Assembly: GCA_023374045.1 (NCBI GenBank)
Contig: CM041781.1
Location: forward strand, 146,560,982 to 146,624,981
From: Limonium bicolor
Taxonomy: Eukaryota > Streptophyta > Magnoliopsida > Caryophyllales > Plumbaginaceae
Direction: 5' to 3'
Length of the DNA stretch: 64,000 nucleotides
Shown here: one piece after another, positions 11,230 through 23,273 of the stretch
Layout of the letters: each line of letters starts with the position of its first letter
How positions within the stretch are numbered: position 1 is the first letter of the stretch
The notes under the pieces: generated by a model
Told to the model about the DNA's origin: nothing
What the model saw: only the letters and a program-made list of their open reading frames with translations
The model's database searches: none
Program-made: the position numbers and the translations under genes

Positions 11230-11464
11230 CATTTAAATTATCTTGGTTTAGATTGATGTTAGGTTAGTATCTCGTTATCACTGCGGTTATGTATTTATAC
11301 TAGTGTTGTTTCTTATTAAGTTTGTTTCTGCTTCTTTACTCGTATGGGCGAGTAATGGCATGTGACACCCGAGTGAAGATATTACTATGAGACTTCCACT
11401 TTGAGACGGTTATTAAATAATGCTACGTGAGTGATTATTACGTGATTACGAGTGGGGTGTTACA
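11230..11464 (+). repeat. end of a second LTR, copy-B-like subfamily
   Basis: Ends GTGGGGTGTTACA at 11464. The last 130 bp resemble copy B's 5' LTR end (38700-38835): CTCGTATGGGCGAG, GGCA.GT.ACACCCG.GTGAG, TTCCACT.TGAGACG, GAGTGATTATTAC. It is interrupted at 11229/11230 by the previous LTR, and it was inserted into the LINE that follows. Its head is off-window. Confidence 0.65.
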
Positions 11465-13194
11465 GTTCAAGAGGTCCTTGTTCACCAAATATCTAGGCCG
11501 CCCCCTTAAGATAGGTAGGGGAAACATGATCTCTTTCCTATCTCTTGGAGTCAGTTCGCAAAAGGATTTCTAGTTGGACTAAGCCAATGACCCAGGCAGC
11601 TAGATCCATCATGGTGGCCAGCGTTCTCCAGTCCATTCCCAACTACACCATGTCCCTATTTGCGCTCCCCAAGGGTATCATCTCGAAACTCAATCAACAT
11701 TCTCTTCCTTCGGGGAGAGTGGAAAACTGATAAAAGGCTCTCCATTGGACCAAATGGGCAAAAATGTGTATACAGTGGATCAAGTGGTCTAGGTTTCAGA
11801 GAAGTGGAAAGCTTCAATAAAGCTCTTTGGTTAAACAGCTTTAGAGTTTACTTACGGTTCCGGGGTCTCTAGTAGCCCAAGTTATGAAACACCTTTATTA
11901 TTCTCGTGATTTCTTAGAGATTGTCTTCCTTCCAGTAAAGGTGGCCCTATCTGGAAGTCTATCTCTTCGTCTTGCACTTGCTCAGAGATGGTTCTCGTTA
12001 TCTGGCTACTTTTAGGGCTGGGTCTCCCAAGTCCTCGGACTCAATATTTGGTTAGTATGAATAACTGGAGTTGGATTCTTTCTAAAGATAAAAGTTGTCG
12101 GTTAAATCGGCCTATAACTTTTGGTGGAGGTAATAGGTGGTGATAGTTCCTCCAGCCAAACTCCGTACATTGGGAGAATTAGGAACAAGATCAGTCCTCT
12201 TTTTGCTGCCCGAGAGTGAAGCTAAATCTGGAAGTTTTTGACTAATATTATCCCGTGTTAGGAAAACTTGGCTAGGAGGATCGGAGGTGATTCTAAGTGT
12301 TTCTTCTATGGGGATAAGGATAATCTAGCTCACTGTTTTTTTCACTGTTGTGCAGTGAGTGAGATCTGGAAAGAGTTGATTGATGTGAATGGTGTTCCGA
12401 AGAGCGTGGAGGGGATGATTGATTGGTTCTTTCGAATGACTAATAGCTGGAGTGTGAAGAACTTATCCCTCATTGCCAATAAACTTTGGATTATCTATGC
12501 CTCGAGGAATAAAATCAAGCACAATCGGAGCTATCGTGGTGGAAGAAGTTGAGGTAATAGTTCCTTTACTGAAGCATATATTTTGGTTATGAAGTCCTCT
12601 TCTCCACTACTTCTCAAAGATTGTGGGCAGCCGCCGCCCAGTGGTTTCTTCAATATTTGCACAGGGATGCATGCTAGTCGGTTATGGTGACCAGATCATA
12701 GCGGGCATAATTCGCAACGACCGAGGCACACCAATGTAGCTTTCAATCGAAGAATTTTAGCACTCTAAAAGTGCAGTATGCTGATATACAAAGCAAAACG
12801 AATTGCTATGGGCTTGCTATACGGGGGGTAGCCATAGCATTGCTTTGACTCAGTGGGAAAACATTTCAAGGATATCCTAAACCTGGGAGAATTAGAAGGG
12901 AGAATGCGAGTTGGGAAGATATTACTAAGGTTAGCGTATTATTGTCTAAAGTTTTCTAGTACTGTTAGGGAGATCGACTTTGTATGAGAAGTACCCCGTT
13001 AGGCTGATTTTCGTAATATGGGTAACCATCACTTGAGAATACACTATCTGGATGGGGGAACAAATACCCCATGCATTACTATGACATGTAAGTTAGAGTG
13101 GACCTAGCAGGACAAAAAGAGTGGTGTTAACTATGGTTCTGTTAGATGAGTTTTCGGTTTATATATGGTGATCTCAGTTTACATCAAAAAAAAA
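11465..13194 (+). mobile_element. LINE (non-LTR retrotransposon) 3' part, degenerate
   Basis: C-terminal half of a plant L1-type ORF2, broken by stops and shifts. Visible in order: the RT thumb-like motif LFTKYLGRPL (about 11480), SSWTKPMTQAARSIMVASVL and IPNYTMSLFALPKG (about 11570-11680); a zinc-binding zf-RVT region with KCFFYGDKDNLAHCFFHC (about 12295-12350), followed by the typical IWKEL; then an RNase-H-like region with IAGIIRNDRG (about 12700) and a late PR.ADFRN-like end (about 13000). A short A-run (13186-13194) ends it. Its 5' part is missing because the LTR ending at 11464 lies there. Confidence 0.8.
12268..12552 (+). pseudogene. LINE zf-RVT segment
   Basis: This 94-residue open stretch is the best preserved piece of the LINE. 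Cys and His residues spaced as C...C....H.FF.C match the zinc-binding reverse-transcriptase tail of plant LINEs, followed by EIWKELIDV and KLWIIYASRNK, which precede RNase H in this family. The frame upstream is closed, so the apparent Met is not a real start. Confidence 0.65.
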
Positions 13195-14333
13195 GTTAGT
13201 AAAGGACACAAGTCATAAAGTAAAAAGCAAATAAGGTACAAAGTAACTTTCTAACTCGCTCACCTCCAATTACCAGCCCTCTCTAATGTTTTTTTTTCTC
13301 TGTCTCTCCAGACTCTCGTTCTTCCTTCAGCCTTCAATGGCTATGAGTAGCTCCACCCTGATCTCCTCTTCTCCTCCCATTTTCAGGGCTTAAACAAGGT
13401 TGAAATAGCAAACTACATTACACCAATAGATTCCTCTCTCTGGAGATCATCCCCTCTTTCAAAATCCAAATGGTGAAGTGGTCACCATGGTTGGAGCTTT
13501 TTGAGTTTGAAGAAGACCATTGTGATCTATGTCAACCTTGTTGGTTTAAGGTAAAAAGAAGTTCAAAATCCTTCTTTTCTAGCCTTTTTTGCATTCTAAA
13601 ATTTCTAGATTTTGAGCCTCTTGTTCCCCCTTGTTCCAGCCTAATTTAGTCTTCAAAGAGGCGTTGGAATCTTGTTGTGTTTTCTGTCCAAAACTCCACT
13701 AGAAGCGCAATGTAATGCTCTTCTTTAAAGCCTTAAACATCTCTACAATCCAAGATTGATTTAAGGGTTAGTTTTTAAGTTGGCATATGTTTTTGGGTTG
13801 GATGTAGCCATCAGCAATATACCTATTGGACCGGTTTTAGAACAAGAACAGAAGAGAGAAGAGCAAGAAGGAAGGGAAGAGAAGGAAGAAAGAAAGAAAG
13901 CTATAAATTACAAGCAAATGAGCTTACCTTGAGTTGTTTTGTTTGGATGTGAAACCGAAAAACTTAACTGTTTTGGGAGTGTAATGCTACTTCAATGTAG
14001 AGAATAAATGGAGTATTTAGGTTTGGTTATGTTATGATTAAAGGCCTTGGAGCATAGTTGAATGAGTGATTAAGGGCTGGAACTAATGCGAAAATTGAAC
14101 ATGTGTGGATTAGTATCCTTGGAGGATATGGTCCAGTGAATGATTTAGGTCTGAAAAATAATGCTTGGGAATGTTTAGATTTATGGGGAAAACTCTGTAA
14201 AAATTTCCTTAGAAATAGGTGACATAAGTGGGTAATTGTGAAGAAATAACCTAGGATAACTAGGTGGTGTTTAGTGTGAATTCTAATAGTAATCACTTAG
14301 GAAACTAGGTTAGAGAGGATGTGTAGTTGGTAG
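13195..14333 (+). repeat. middle part of another long LTR
   Basis: No coding sequence. The pyrimidine-rich leader (13290-13400), ATGGCTATGAGTAGCTCC, TTTCAAAATCCAAATGG and GGTAAAAAGAAG match the leader section of the family LTRs (compare 23900-24210). It is cut on the left by the LINE and on the right by the LTR head at 14334. The last five bases, GGTAG, are the presumed target copy of that LTR. Confidence 0.55.
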
Positions 14334-15179
14334 TGAAATACCCTAATTAATTAAACATTAAACAGATAATAAATAAATTAAGGCCTAACAAGCCTTAAAA
14401 ACAAATAAAAACCACAACAATATTAATAGAAAGCAGAATTGCCCCTTTGACCTTTTAGGGTGAAAAATGTACCCAAATAAACTCCATAGGATCTAAAATT
14501 TTGTCCTAAGCCTTATAACTCAAATGAACACATTAAAACCGTTTCCAAGGGAAACAAGCGCAGGAATTATTGGAACACAAAATGTGCACTAAGCTCCTTA
14601 AAGAACATTTTGTGAGATTGTCTCCAAAATGAGTTGGTGATTTTAGGGTCTTGAATACCTTAAATTACTAATGTGACATAATTTACCACATCAAAAATGC
14701 CTAATCAATGTTTTTCAAAAAAAATCAGAAATAGTGCATTGGTTGTGAAATAACCAATAGTCCAAAAAAACACCTTAAATCTCTCTCTAGTATATGGTCA
14801 ATATGTCCACCCTTGACCTTGATCATTATTTCTGCCATTGTTAAGCTCATAACCAAGTATATAGCCGTCCCCAATGGGTAAATAAATGTGACTCACCATC
14901 TTACTTTATAAAGTGATGTAATACATTACCTCATTAACATCAAGTTTATCTTCCACCCACTGTCTGATCATTGCCAAAATATAAGGGATTTCTCCTAAGC
15001 ATGTAACCGGTCCCAATTGCAATAAAGATGACTCATTGTAGTTACTTTAATAAAGTGGTTATATGTACACTTTTGTAATATAAACAAATACTCACTTTTC
15101 CAATCTTCCTTATCTACTCCTGCCAGTCCTTAGAGATTTCTTCACCATTAGGAAGCTCTAAAATATAGATGATTCATCT

Positions 15180-18100
15180 TGAATACCCCAAACCTTGATA
15201 TATTGTTTAACTATTAAACTATGTATATTAAGGCTAAAAGTGCCTTAGAAACATTAGTGAACAATTAAACCATAGTAAAACATAAAGTACCATTAAGACA
15301 GTTTGAGCTAAAACATGCTCTAAGCTTGGAATGAACTTGGTTAGGACCCAAAGAGTGTACCAAGACATTTAATTATATTCAATATGATTTAATAAGGCTA
15401 ATTAAGTCCTTAAGAAACATGGTAGACAATGTAACCCAAACAACCACAAGAAAACACCATAAAGTCAATTTAGCAATACTTGCCCCAGACTTGGTGTAAC
15501 CTTGTAAAGGACATAAGGTTCATTCTAGACCTTATAACATGCTAATGAACATGTTAAATCAATTCCTAAAGAAAACCAAGCTTGAAAACAAGTTAAAACA
15601 CAAATTGTGTTTTAAGGAGTCTTAAAGCACATTTTTACAAATTGTCTTAGAAAGGGTTTTGAGTGGCTAAATGTCCATAATACTCTTAAATCAACATGTG
15701 TACTCTTAGTATCACATTAGGAAGTCTAAATCAGCGGGAAATCAAAATTTCACAATTATGTGCCTTAATTTGTGAATAGTGCTCAATAGTGCTAGTTTAA
15801 GTTAAAGTCAACATAGTTGTTTAATTGGTCAACGAAGGCTATAAAATATCCTATGATATAAAGGGGGGCCGTTTTCTAAGTTGTGAGTCAACTTAGCTAG
15901 CTAATTAAAAAGGAAGGAAGGAAAAGGTAATAAAGTAAGGTAACTATTCACCTTTTACATAATATCTTCAAAACTTAACATCTCACCTCATTATCTTCTT
16001 TTCTTCTTGGTTCCAACCATCTTCATCTCTTCCCTCCTCCAAAATCGTTTTGCTACAGCCCACCTTCATTCTTCATCTTCTTTACTTGTAACTCATGGCT
16101 CCATGCTCCGAATTTAATTCCGAGACTACCGTTGTCTTAGTTAGAGTAAGCTCTTCACTTCTATCTTTTCAAATCTTTAAGAACTCCATTTTGGTGCCAT
16201 GAAGAATCTCCATTGAAGGAGCTTGAGCTTATCTTTTCATGCCTTGTCTCATTGCTTCAAGGTAGGAAAATTAAAGAAAAACCATGTTTCCCTCCATATT
16301 TGTATATAATTGAAAATTCATCCCTAATGGGATTATCTTGCTCTTCATTTAGCTTGATTCAATGTTCAGAGGACTAGGAGAGTCCTATCTTGCTATTATT
16401 TCTCTTTTAAATTCCAAAGGTAAACATCAATTTTAGTGTTTTAAGACACTTATGTAATCTAGGGTTTAATTATGAGTTTGAGTATAAACTCATGCTCATT
16501 ACCCTTATATGTGTATTGGTTATAAGATTGACAAGTGATAAAATCTCCTTGCCGATTTTCAATCAAGAAAAACAAGAGAAAACAGTGAGAAAGCTGGAAA
16601 ACAAAGAGGTAAATGATCTCTCTTAATGTAGTTTATGTACTAGGGAATTGAGCTATAATTTCCTAATAAAAACCTAAGAGCCAATGGGAATGAGCTAGAA
16701 AACTATCCACAAGGTGGACTAAAAAGACATGGGAGCTTGTTGTGTGATTTGCAGGTTGAAGGCATTAAATGTGGAAATTTAGTGTTTAAGATTAATGCAA
16801 TTTAAGGGCCTAAGAGCTGTTATTTAAGGGCCTAAGTGCCAAGCAATTTAAGTTTATGCACTATATTCGTGATGTAGTGTAGTTTAAGGATAGTTGTGTG
16901 TAAAGAACATTCCTTGCGAAGATGAAGTCTTTTATGGTTAAAGGATGAAAAACCATATGTTTGTGTGTAAGGGTGTGTACTAAGAGATTTGAATGTTCTT
17001 GGTTGTATAAAAGTGGAAAACTATGTTCTGGTGTAAGGTGATACAAGAGAAGCTAGGCAAAATTTAGTTGATAACAAAGAATTTTATGTTCTAAAGACTT
17101 TGACCTAGAAGTACAGGATTTGTAAGTTTAAGACGGTGAAAGAAAAGGAATTAAGGAGTTCTGGATGCATGCTGACTTGCGTTTCTTGGGGATTTAGAGG
17201 TCAAATGGTGTTTTTAAACACACCAAGGTTATGTTGTGTGAAGTGTAAAGTCTTGTTCAAGTTTTTGGTAATCAAAGAAAAAATAAGCCTTGTGAAGGTC
17301 TAAGTGTAACTTGTGGGGAAAATAAAGGAGTTGTGTAAAGAGGTGTTTGTGAGAATAATGCTTTTGACTAGGGTAATGTTTGTGAGGCAACACTTTGGTT
17401 AGTGATAGTGTAGGCATGATTCACCACTTAGAAATCCTAAGGAAAAATGTTATAAGTGCTAGGAATTTTTGTAAGAATGTGGGACAAGTTTGGTGAATAT
17501 TGAGGAAGGTTTAGTGCATGTTTTAGGGTTTTAAACATGTAGGAAACATGTGGAAAGATTGTGAATAAGTGGGAAAAGATTGAGGTGAATTTGGAGTTCA
17601 AAATGAGGAGAAAAGCACTTTGAAAAATGGGGGTCTGTTCTGGACCGCCCCTAGGGACCGCCCTGTGGGGAGGTCCAGTCGAATTCTGCAGTATAAGTGT
17701 GGCTTGTTGTGGACCGCCCCTGGGACCCCCCCAGAGGGCGGTCCAGACCAGAGAGAAAGAAAAAAATTTGTTAGGCTTCTAATGAGGGGGATTGAATGGT
17801 AATGGTTTTAGATGAGTTTAGGCCTTGTTTGTGACTTGTAAAGGCCTAAAAAGTGTAAACAAGTTTTAGGGTGATGTGAGAGTTGTGAACTTAAGATCAC
17901 AAGAGTAAATTAAGTATAACGGGATGATGGGGTTAAACTATGGGCGCATTAGACATTAAGCAATCATGTTACCCCATGTTAATGGAAGTAATTGTGATGT
18001 TACCAGTTGTTACGGGATTTGTTCGAGGAACCTAGGAGGGACACAATATAGTGAACCGTGGTGACAAGTATGGTTTTCTTGCAACCTGTGCTAACGGAGT

Positions 18101-19558
18101 ACACCAGCTTGTATGCCAAGTGTTTCCTGAATGTTTGCCACCTTGCAAGAATAAGCATGAAATGAGTTTATAGTAATTCGTAATGTGAGTGTTTAACTCG
18201 ATACCGTTAAACCTCGAAAGTGTTAAACTTTAGCTAGCCAATATAGGATCACTTAAGAGTGGCATTTCGGATTTAACGACCCAAACCATGGGAACGTTAA
18301 CCCGGCTATGCATGAGTTAGTTGTGTATTGTTTGTGCGGGGAAGTATGTTTACCTCCCTTGTGTGTTAACCGGTTGTAACACCATATGTTGTGATGTGAT
18401 AGGTTCCATAATGGAATCCGGTCGTTCCGGTCACGCGTTGTTTGGGAGTGGGTTATCCACAGCTTACCTTTGCTCCTTGTATGTTATTTATGGTGGTTGT
18501 TCCTTCTTGGATTACATCATCGGTAAGCTTAACAAGGCTTCCCAACCTTGACTATGTCGGGACTAGAGGGTTATGTACGGTGTGTTCGGTACTATATTGA
18601 GACCGAACCATCTCAGTAAAGTTAATATGTACGGGTGTTCGGAACTATGTGGATATCCTACGCATCTTAGGTAAATTTATGTTCATGTAGAACAATAAGT
18701 TATTGTATAAAGAGCTAGCATGGGAATAAAAAGGTTCTCTAGGCTCCAATAGCTTACTAACTCACATTTCGGGGTACGTGTCCTCCCGTGACCCTCTCCA
18801 AGTTATGGTTGTATGTACGTTTAAAGTGTGATATGCGTTGCTGTGGAGTATGTGTTCATGGGTATCATTCCACTTGTTATAAGAAAAATTTAAGTATGGC
18901 CCGATTAGTGGGTAAGTGTCGTCTATTAAGGAATAGCTCCATTAGAGGAGAAACCCTCAGGGTTAAGGAACAAAATGAGTGAGCTAAGAGTTTGTTGTGT
19001 GATTGATTTGTTGAACCCCATTGTTGTGGGTATGAATGTGTTATGTGTTTATAGTTTCTCATGCATGATTTAAATAAAATCAACAGCATGCTTAGACGAC
19101 AATTAGTTGTGCGTGGCCCGGTAGCATGTGGGCTGCACGATTACCATACCAGCATTGTGTTGAGCCCCCTGGGGGGCACCCTTTCTCTCTTTATTTTCAG
19201 GTACAAGGTGCTGGAAGCCGTTCGAGAGTAGGACGGGGTAGTTGTTTTCACATGGGTAGTTTAATTGATTGAGTATGTATTGTAGGTGTAGTAAGACCGA
19301 AATTGTTGTCGGCATTAGTTTGTGAATACTTGGTACTTGGAATGTAAAAGTATAATGTTTGTTGGTAATGGGAAGAGTTTGTAAAGTGTAGTTGCTTGGG
19401 AATCTGGTCCATCAGACCGATACAATGTATATGCATTAGCCTTGTTAGCCACGTGGGTGGTTAACGGCATGTAACACCAATGAGTTAAGTAATGTGATGA
19501 GTTAAGTTTTCCACTGCAGTTTGTTGTTAAGTGTGATGTTGTTAGTTGGGGTGTTACA
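15180..19558 (+). repeat. solo LTR 1 (4379 bp), target duplication CATCT
   Basis: TGAATACCCCAAACC at 15180 to GGGGTGTTACA at 19558, flanked by CATCT on both sides (15175-15179; 19559-19563). No PBS, polypurine tract or coding sequence is inside, so it is a solo LTR left by LTR-LTR recombination. Sections: U3 to about 15980, pyrimidine-rich leader, donor-like AAAGGTAAAC (16417) and acceptor-like TTTGCAGG (16750), GC-rich cassette 17641-17750, conserved tail from 18000 with the G-box hairpin at 19444-19465. Confidence 0.9.
17641..17750. repeat. GC-rich inverted-repeat cassette, solo LTR 1
   Basis: Repeats of TGGACCGCCCC with partner GGGCGGTCCA, in two clusters about 70 bp apart. It occupies the same LTR position as the cassettes at 27331, 29952 and 57893 but has a different sequence. 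Confidence 0.75.
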
Positions 19559-19563
19559 CATCT

Positions 19564-21218
19564 TGGGAGTTGACCAAACTTCTGACCAAACTCTGTTAAT
19601 AACCGGTCTTCTTTTTCCTTTCTTACGTAATAACACCATCAGACCCTCTCTTTTTTTTTCTTCCAGAACTGAGGCTAGCACCCAACTTCCAAGACCCATT
19701 GCTGGAGTTAGGTAAGGGTTTAAACCATTCTTGTGCTCAAAATGCTCACCTCTCCCTCCTTTTTCAATGGTATGGCTAACCTTCATTTTCACCCAGCTAT
19801 TACTACCGTTTTTGGGGCTAGAAAAAGGAGAGTATACGGTGGCAGAACCAGAAGAGGAAGGGAAGTATTACACTAACGAAACTAAGGTAAAAATCTTCAT
19901 GGTAACTAGCCTAGTTACTCCTCTCCTTACCGGTTATATTTTTAGTTTTTCCCCAGCTCATCCTTTGGTTTCTTCATGTAAAAATCAGTGGGGAATGACC
20001 AAGCCTTGAGAAGAAACATGGTCCAAGCTTAAAGCCCTCCATTCTTGGTCATTTCGGTAAGGTTTTACCCATGGTTCTCCCTTGCTACTACCGGTTATTC
20101 ATGCTGGAATGAATGGTGGTTTAACACCTTGTTTCTGCCCACTAAAACCAGGCGAGAACAGCCACTGAAAGTAGCTCCATAACAAGGTAAAAGTTTTGCC
20201 TTTTCCTAGCTTAAACTCACCGTTAATGACCTTGCTTCACATGGCTAACCCCAGCTTTTTTCCTTGCATGAAATGCTGTCAAAATCCTCTTGGATCTTTG
20301 GAAAAATATTATGTGCAAATGTGTAAACAGATCCAAGTTTAAACCATAAGTAAAGTGATTATTTTTACTCTAAAAAATGTGTATATGTTAAGCGTAAATA
20401 ATGTATCATTCAAAAACTAATTAAGCCTTGTGTATTAATTAGGCCAAGAGCCTAAGGAAGTGTTTGATGAGCTTTGGTGACTTGAGGATCAAAAGCTCGG
20501 TGAGAAAACCTTATTTTATGCTATAATATAGTTTTTATAAAATTATGTTACATTAATATATTAGCCATGGGGTTAGAAGGGTTAAAATAACTTAATTATG
20601 TATTAATCTGTCTTATAACATTTTTGGTTAATTAATATAGTGTTTACATGACCTATAAGGTCAAGGAAATTAATTAAGGGCTAAAAACACAATTTATAAA
20701 AATATGGGGGCAAGAGTAATAAAAGCCGTGACATTGATATGTCATTTGAGACATTTATCTGTATATTTTATTCTATGCTAATTATTGTAATAAGGTCATG
20801 TATTTTTAGGCCATTTAATTTATGTTTATTAAGTTTAAAATGAATTAGTATTACCGAATTTATTTTGGAGTTTTATGGTAATCAAAATAATTTTAAGGCT
20901 AACCATAGGTTATAGCCGAAATTAGGGTATTAAAACCTTATTTTATGAATTATATAAAATTTACTAAAGTTTTGAGACAAAAATGTAATTTCTGAAAACT
21001 ATGCGGGTCAACCGTAATTATACAAACTTCTGGTCAAACTGGAACATTAGGTCATTATAGACCATGTTAGGAGGTTTGACCAAATTTAATGTCATAAACA
21101 ATTAATTTATGCACTTATAGTAACTTTATGAATTAAATGTCAAACTTATAAAACTTTTGGGGTATAAGGAGTAATTACCAAAAAATTGAGGTATAGGTTG
21201 GTTAATATAATAGTTGGG
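19564..21218 (+). repeat. LTR interior (leader region) of the composite LTR
   Basis: No gene. Sequence continues from 15179 once solo LTR 1 is removed. It has the CT-rich leader with repeated GGTAAGG-like sites (19710, 20060, 20189), CCATTGCTGGAG and a phrase like TTAGGCCAAGAGCCTAAGG (20440), which recurs in the other LTRs. From about 20500 it is AT-rich. Confidence 0.5.
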
Positions 21219-22736
21219 GGTTGCTATTCGCAGTACAAAATTACTAATCACTGCAGTACAATTTTTTTTAAATCATATTAATGTTGTAAACATGTACTGA
21301 CATCGTGTTGTAATTTTGTTTTTTTGAAAAAATCATTTCATCACCGAGAACCGTAAAAAAACACTTTCGTTGTTTTAGAAGATGTTAAAGCCGTTTTTAT
21401 TGCGTTCGAACGTTATAATTGGGACTTGACATTGGTAAACGACGTTTTACGTTACGTTTGATTAAATTGCAGACATTGTTCCAGTTTCAGAAACATCGTA
21501 CTGAAAACGTAGTTGATAACGCCAATTTCGGGTAAAAAAACGCTCTTGTTGTTGTAAAAGCCGTCAAACCTTTTTTTATTGCGTTTGGACATTATAATTG
21601 TGATTTTATTCTAAGTTATTGATGTTTTACTGTATTTAGTACGAAACGACATTAATATGTTGAAAACAAGTCAAAACGAGTGTTTTTTTGAAAAAACACT
21701 CCAAAACGTGCACATTAAATATAAACGGGACGTGCCCGGTTTCTTCATTTCTCACGCACGCACCATCTCTCCTCCAAATTACCTTGCCGGAATCTTCTCT
21801 TCCTGATCACCGGAGCCACCACTGGACCACCGCCGACCACAGTCGGACCACCACCGGACCACCGTTGGAAAAAATTTCAAGTGAGTTTTTCAATTTTTTT
21901 TTGCAAGTTATAGATCTTGATGTGGTGATTTTAAATATGTTGTTAGAATTTAGAAACACACATTAAATTAGCCTAGATCTACAAAAAAAAATCTAGAAAA
22001 AAGCTTGAAACTCCACTAATGGAGTCGCCTCCTCCTTGGACACGCCTGAGGCCTGCTCGCCTCTGATGAAGACACGACCTGTGCTGGCTCACCGCGCCTA
22101 CAAAGACGAACTCGCCCAGCTCGCCTCCTCTGATGACACGACCTGTGCTGGCTCACCGTGCCGACAAAGGCGAACTAGCCCAGCTCGCCTCCTCTAATGA
22201 CACGAGCTTCTCTGGCTCACTGCGCCGACAAAGGCGAGTTGATGCTGCTCGCCTTGGCTGAAAAGGCGACGTCGTTCAGCTCGCCTCTGATAAAGTCACG
22301 ACCGGAGACGACTAACTGTGGCGGCGGACACTAGTTGTCCAAACTCGCCCCGTCTGTTGAGGCGAGAGCTATTTTTTTTTACAATAAATCTTTTTTATAT
22401 TTATTAAAATAATTATAAATCATGAAATATTAAATTTAATAAGTGCTAATAAAACAACTAAAATATTAAATAAGATAATGACAATTATAAAGTCAAGACT
22501 TACAATTATATAGAATAATTATAAAAATCATAAATAACCTAGTCATTTTACTAAGTTATAGTTCTATTTTTTGAACTTTCTTTTTTCTTGTATTATGGCA
22601 GGAAATTAGAGCTTGGGAACCCGTGAAATTTTGTACTGCGGTGATTAGTAGTTTTGTACATGTTTAGAACGCTAATATGATTTTTTTAAAAAATTGTATT
22701 GCGGTGATTAGTAGTTTTTTACTACGAATAGCTACC
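21219..22736. mobile_element. non-autonomous TIR DNA transposon (MULE-like?)
   Basis: The ends are long, imperfect inverted repeats of about 80 bp. The left end begins GGTTGCTATTCGCAGTA; the reverse complement of the right end begins GGTAGCTATTCGTAGTA. Both continue through TACTAATCAC.GCA.TACAATTTTTT and AAACATGTAC. No transposase is seen. Inside are two copies of a 120-bp block (TTTTTATTGCGTTYGRAC..TATAATTG, about 21395 and 21575), a plant 5'-UTR-like patch (21740-21880) and a tandem array (22020-22290). Long TIRs and foreign-looking contents suggest Mutator type, but I could not find a 9-bp target duplication. Confidence 0.6.
22030..22290 (+). repeat. tandem ~66-bp repeats with GGCGA/TCGCC words
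   Basis: About three and a half units of CAGCTCGCCTCCTCTGATGA, CACGACCTGTGCTGGCTCACCG and a spacer ending in AAAGGCGA. GC-rich in AT-rich surroundings. There is no open frame of useful length. Confidence 0.75.
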
Positions 22737-23273
22737 TAAGTATTAAGTTTGTGAATTTTTAGAACTATATAAATGGTTATATTAATAAAAGTGTATAATA
22801 TATGGTTATGTGACATGTAGAAAGTATGTTATATAAAATGGGGTCAACATGTAAATAGAAAAAAAATTGGGGCGGAAAAGGAATTTAGAAAGCGCTAGGG
22901 GGCTGTTGGAAATAAAACAATATGAAACTATATGTTATATCAATAATAAATATTAAAACTATATAATATAACCTATATATATATAACCTATGATAATATA
23001 TGTGGTCATTGTGTAATTAAGGGAAATATTGTTGCTGGAGAAATTAAACCCAACAGACCTAGGGTCTGTTCGGTAATAATGAGAAAATAACATATAAAAC
23101 CATATGTTATAATTATGATAATGTTTGGGTGATATAATATATGTTATGTAAAAATATTATAAGAATTGTGGTAAAAGTATGCATATGAAAAGTTGAGGGT
23201 TCAAACAAAAAAAATAGAACCTTAGGGTTTGTTACTAATTTCGGAAAAGACCATATAATATACATACTATATG
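22737..23273 (+). repeat. AT-rich LTR interior with repeated ..CTGTTCGG..AACCATATGTTATA motif
   Basis: No gene. Motifs like GGGTCTGTTCGGTAATAAT followed about 40 bp later by AACCATATGTTATA occur at about 22900, 23052 and 23220, and again beyond the next insertion (32120, 32290). The last five bases (ATATG) are the target copy of solo LTR 2. Confidence 0.5.

Noticed and set aside
11545..11872. A host gene with start codon
   Set aside because: The translated text is the LINE RT tail (SSWTKPMTQAARS), broken on both sides.
21688..21966. A 92-residue coding gene in the TIR transposon
   Set aside because: Looks like a Ser/Pro/Thr-rich reading of a 5'-UTR-like patch; no domain, and it runs into poly-T sequence.
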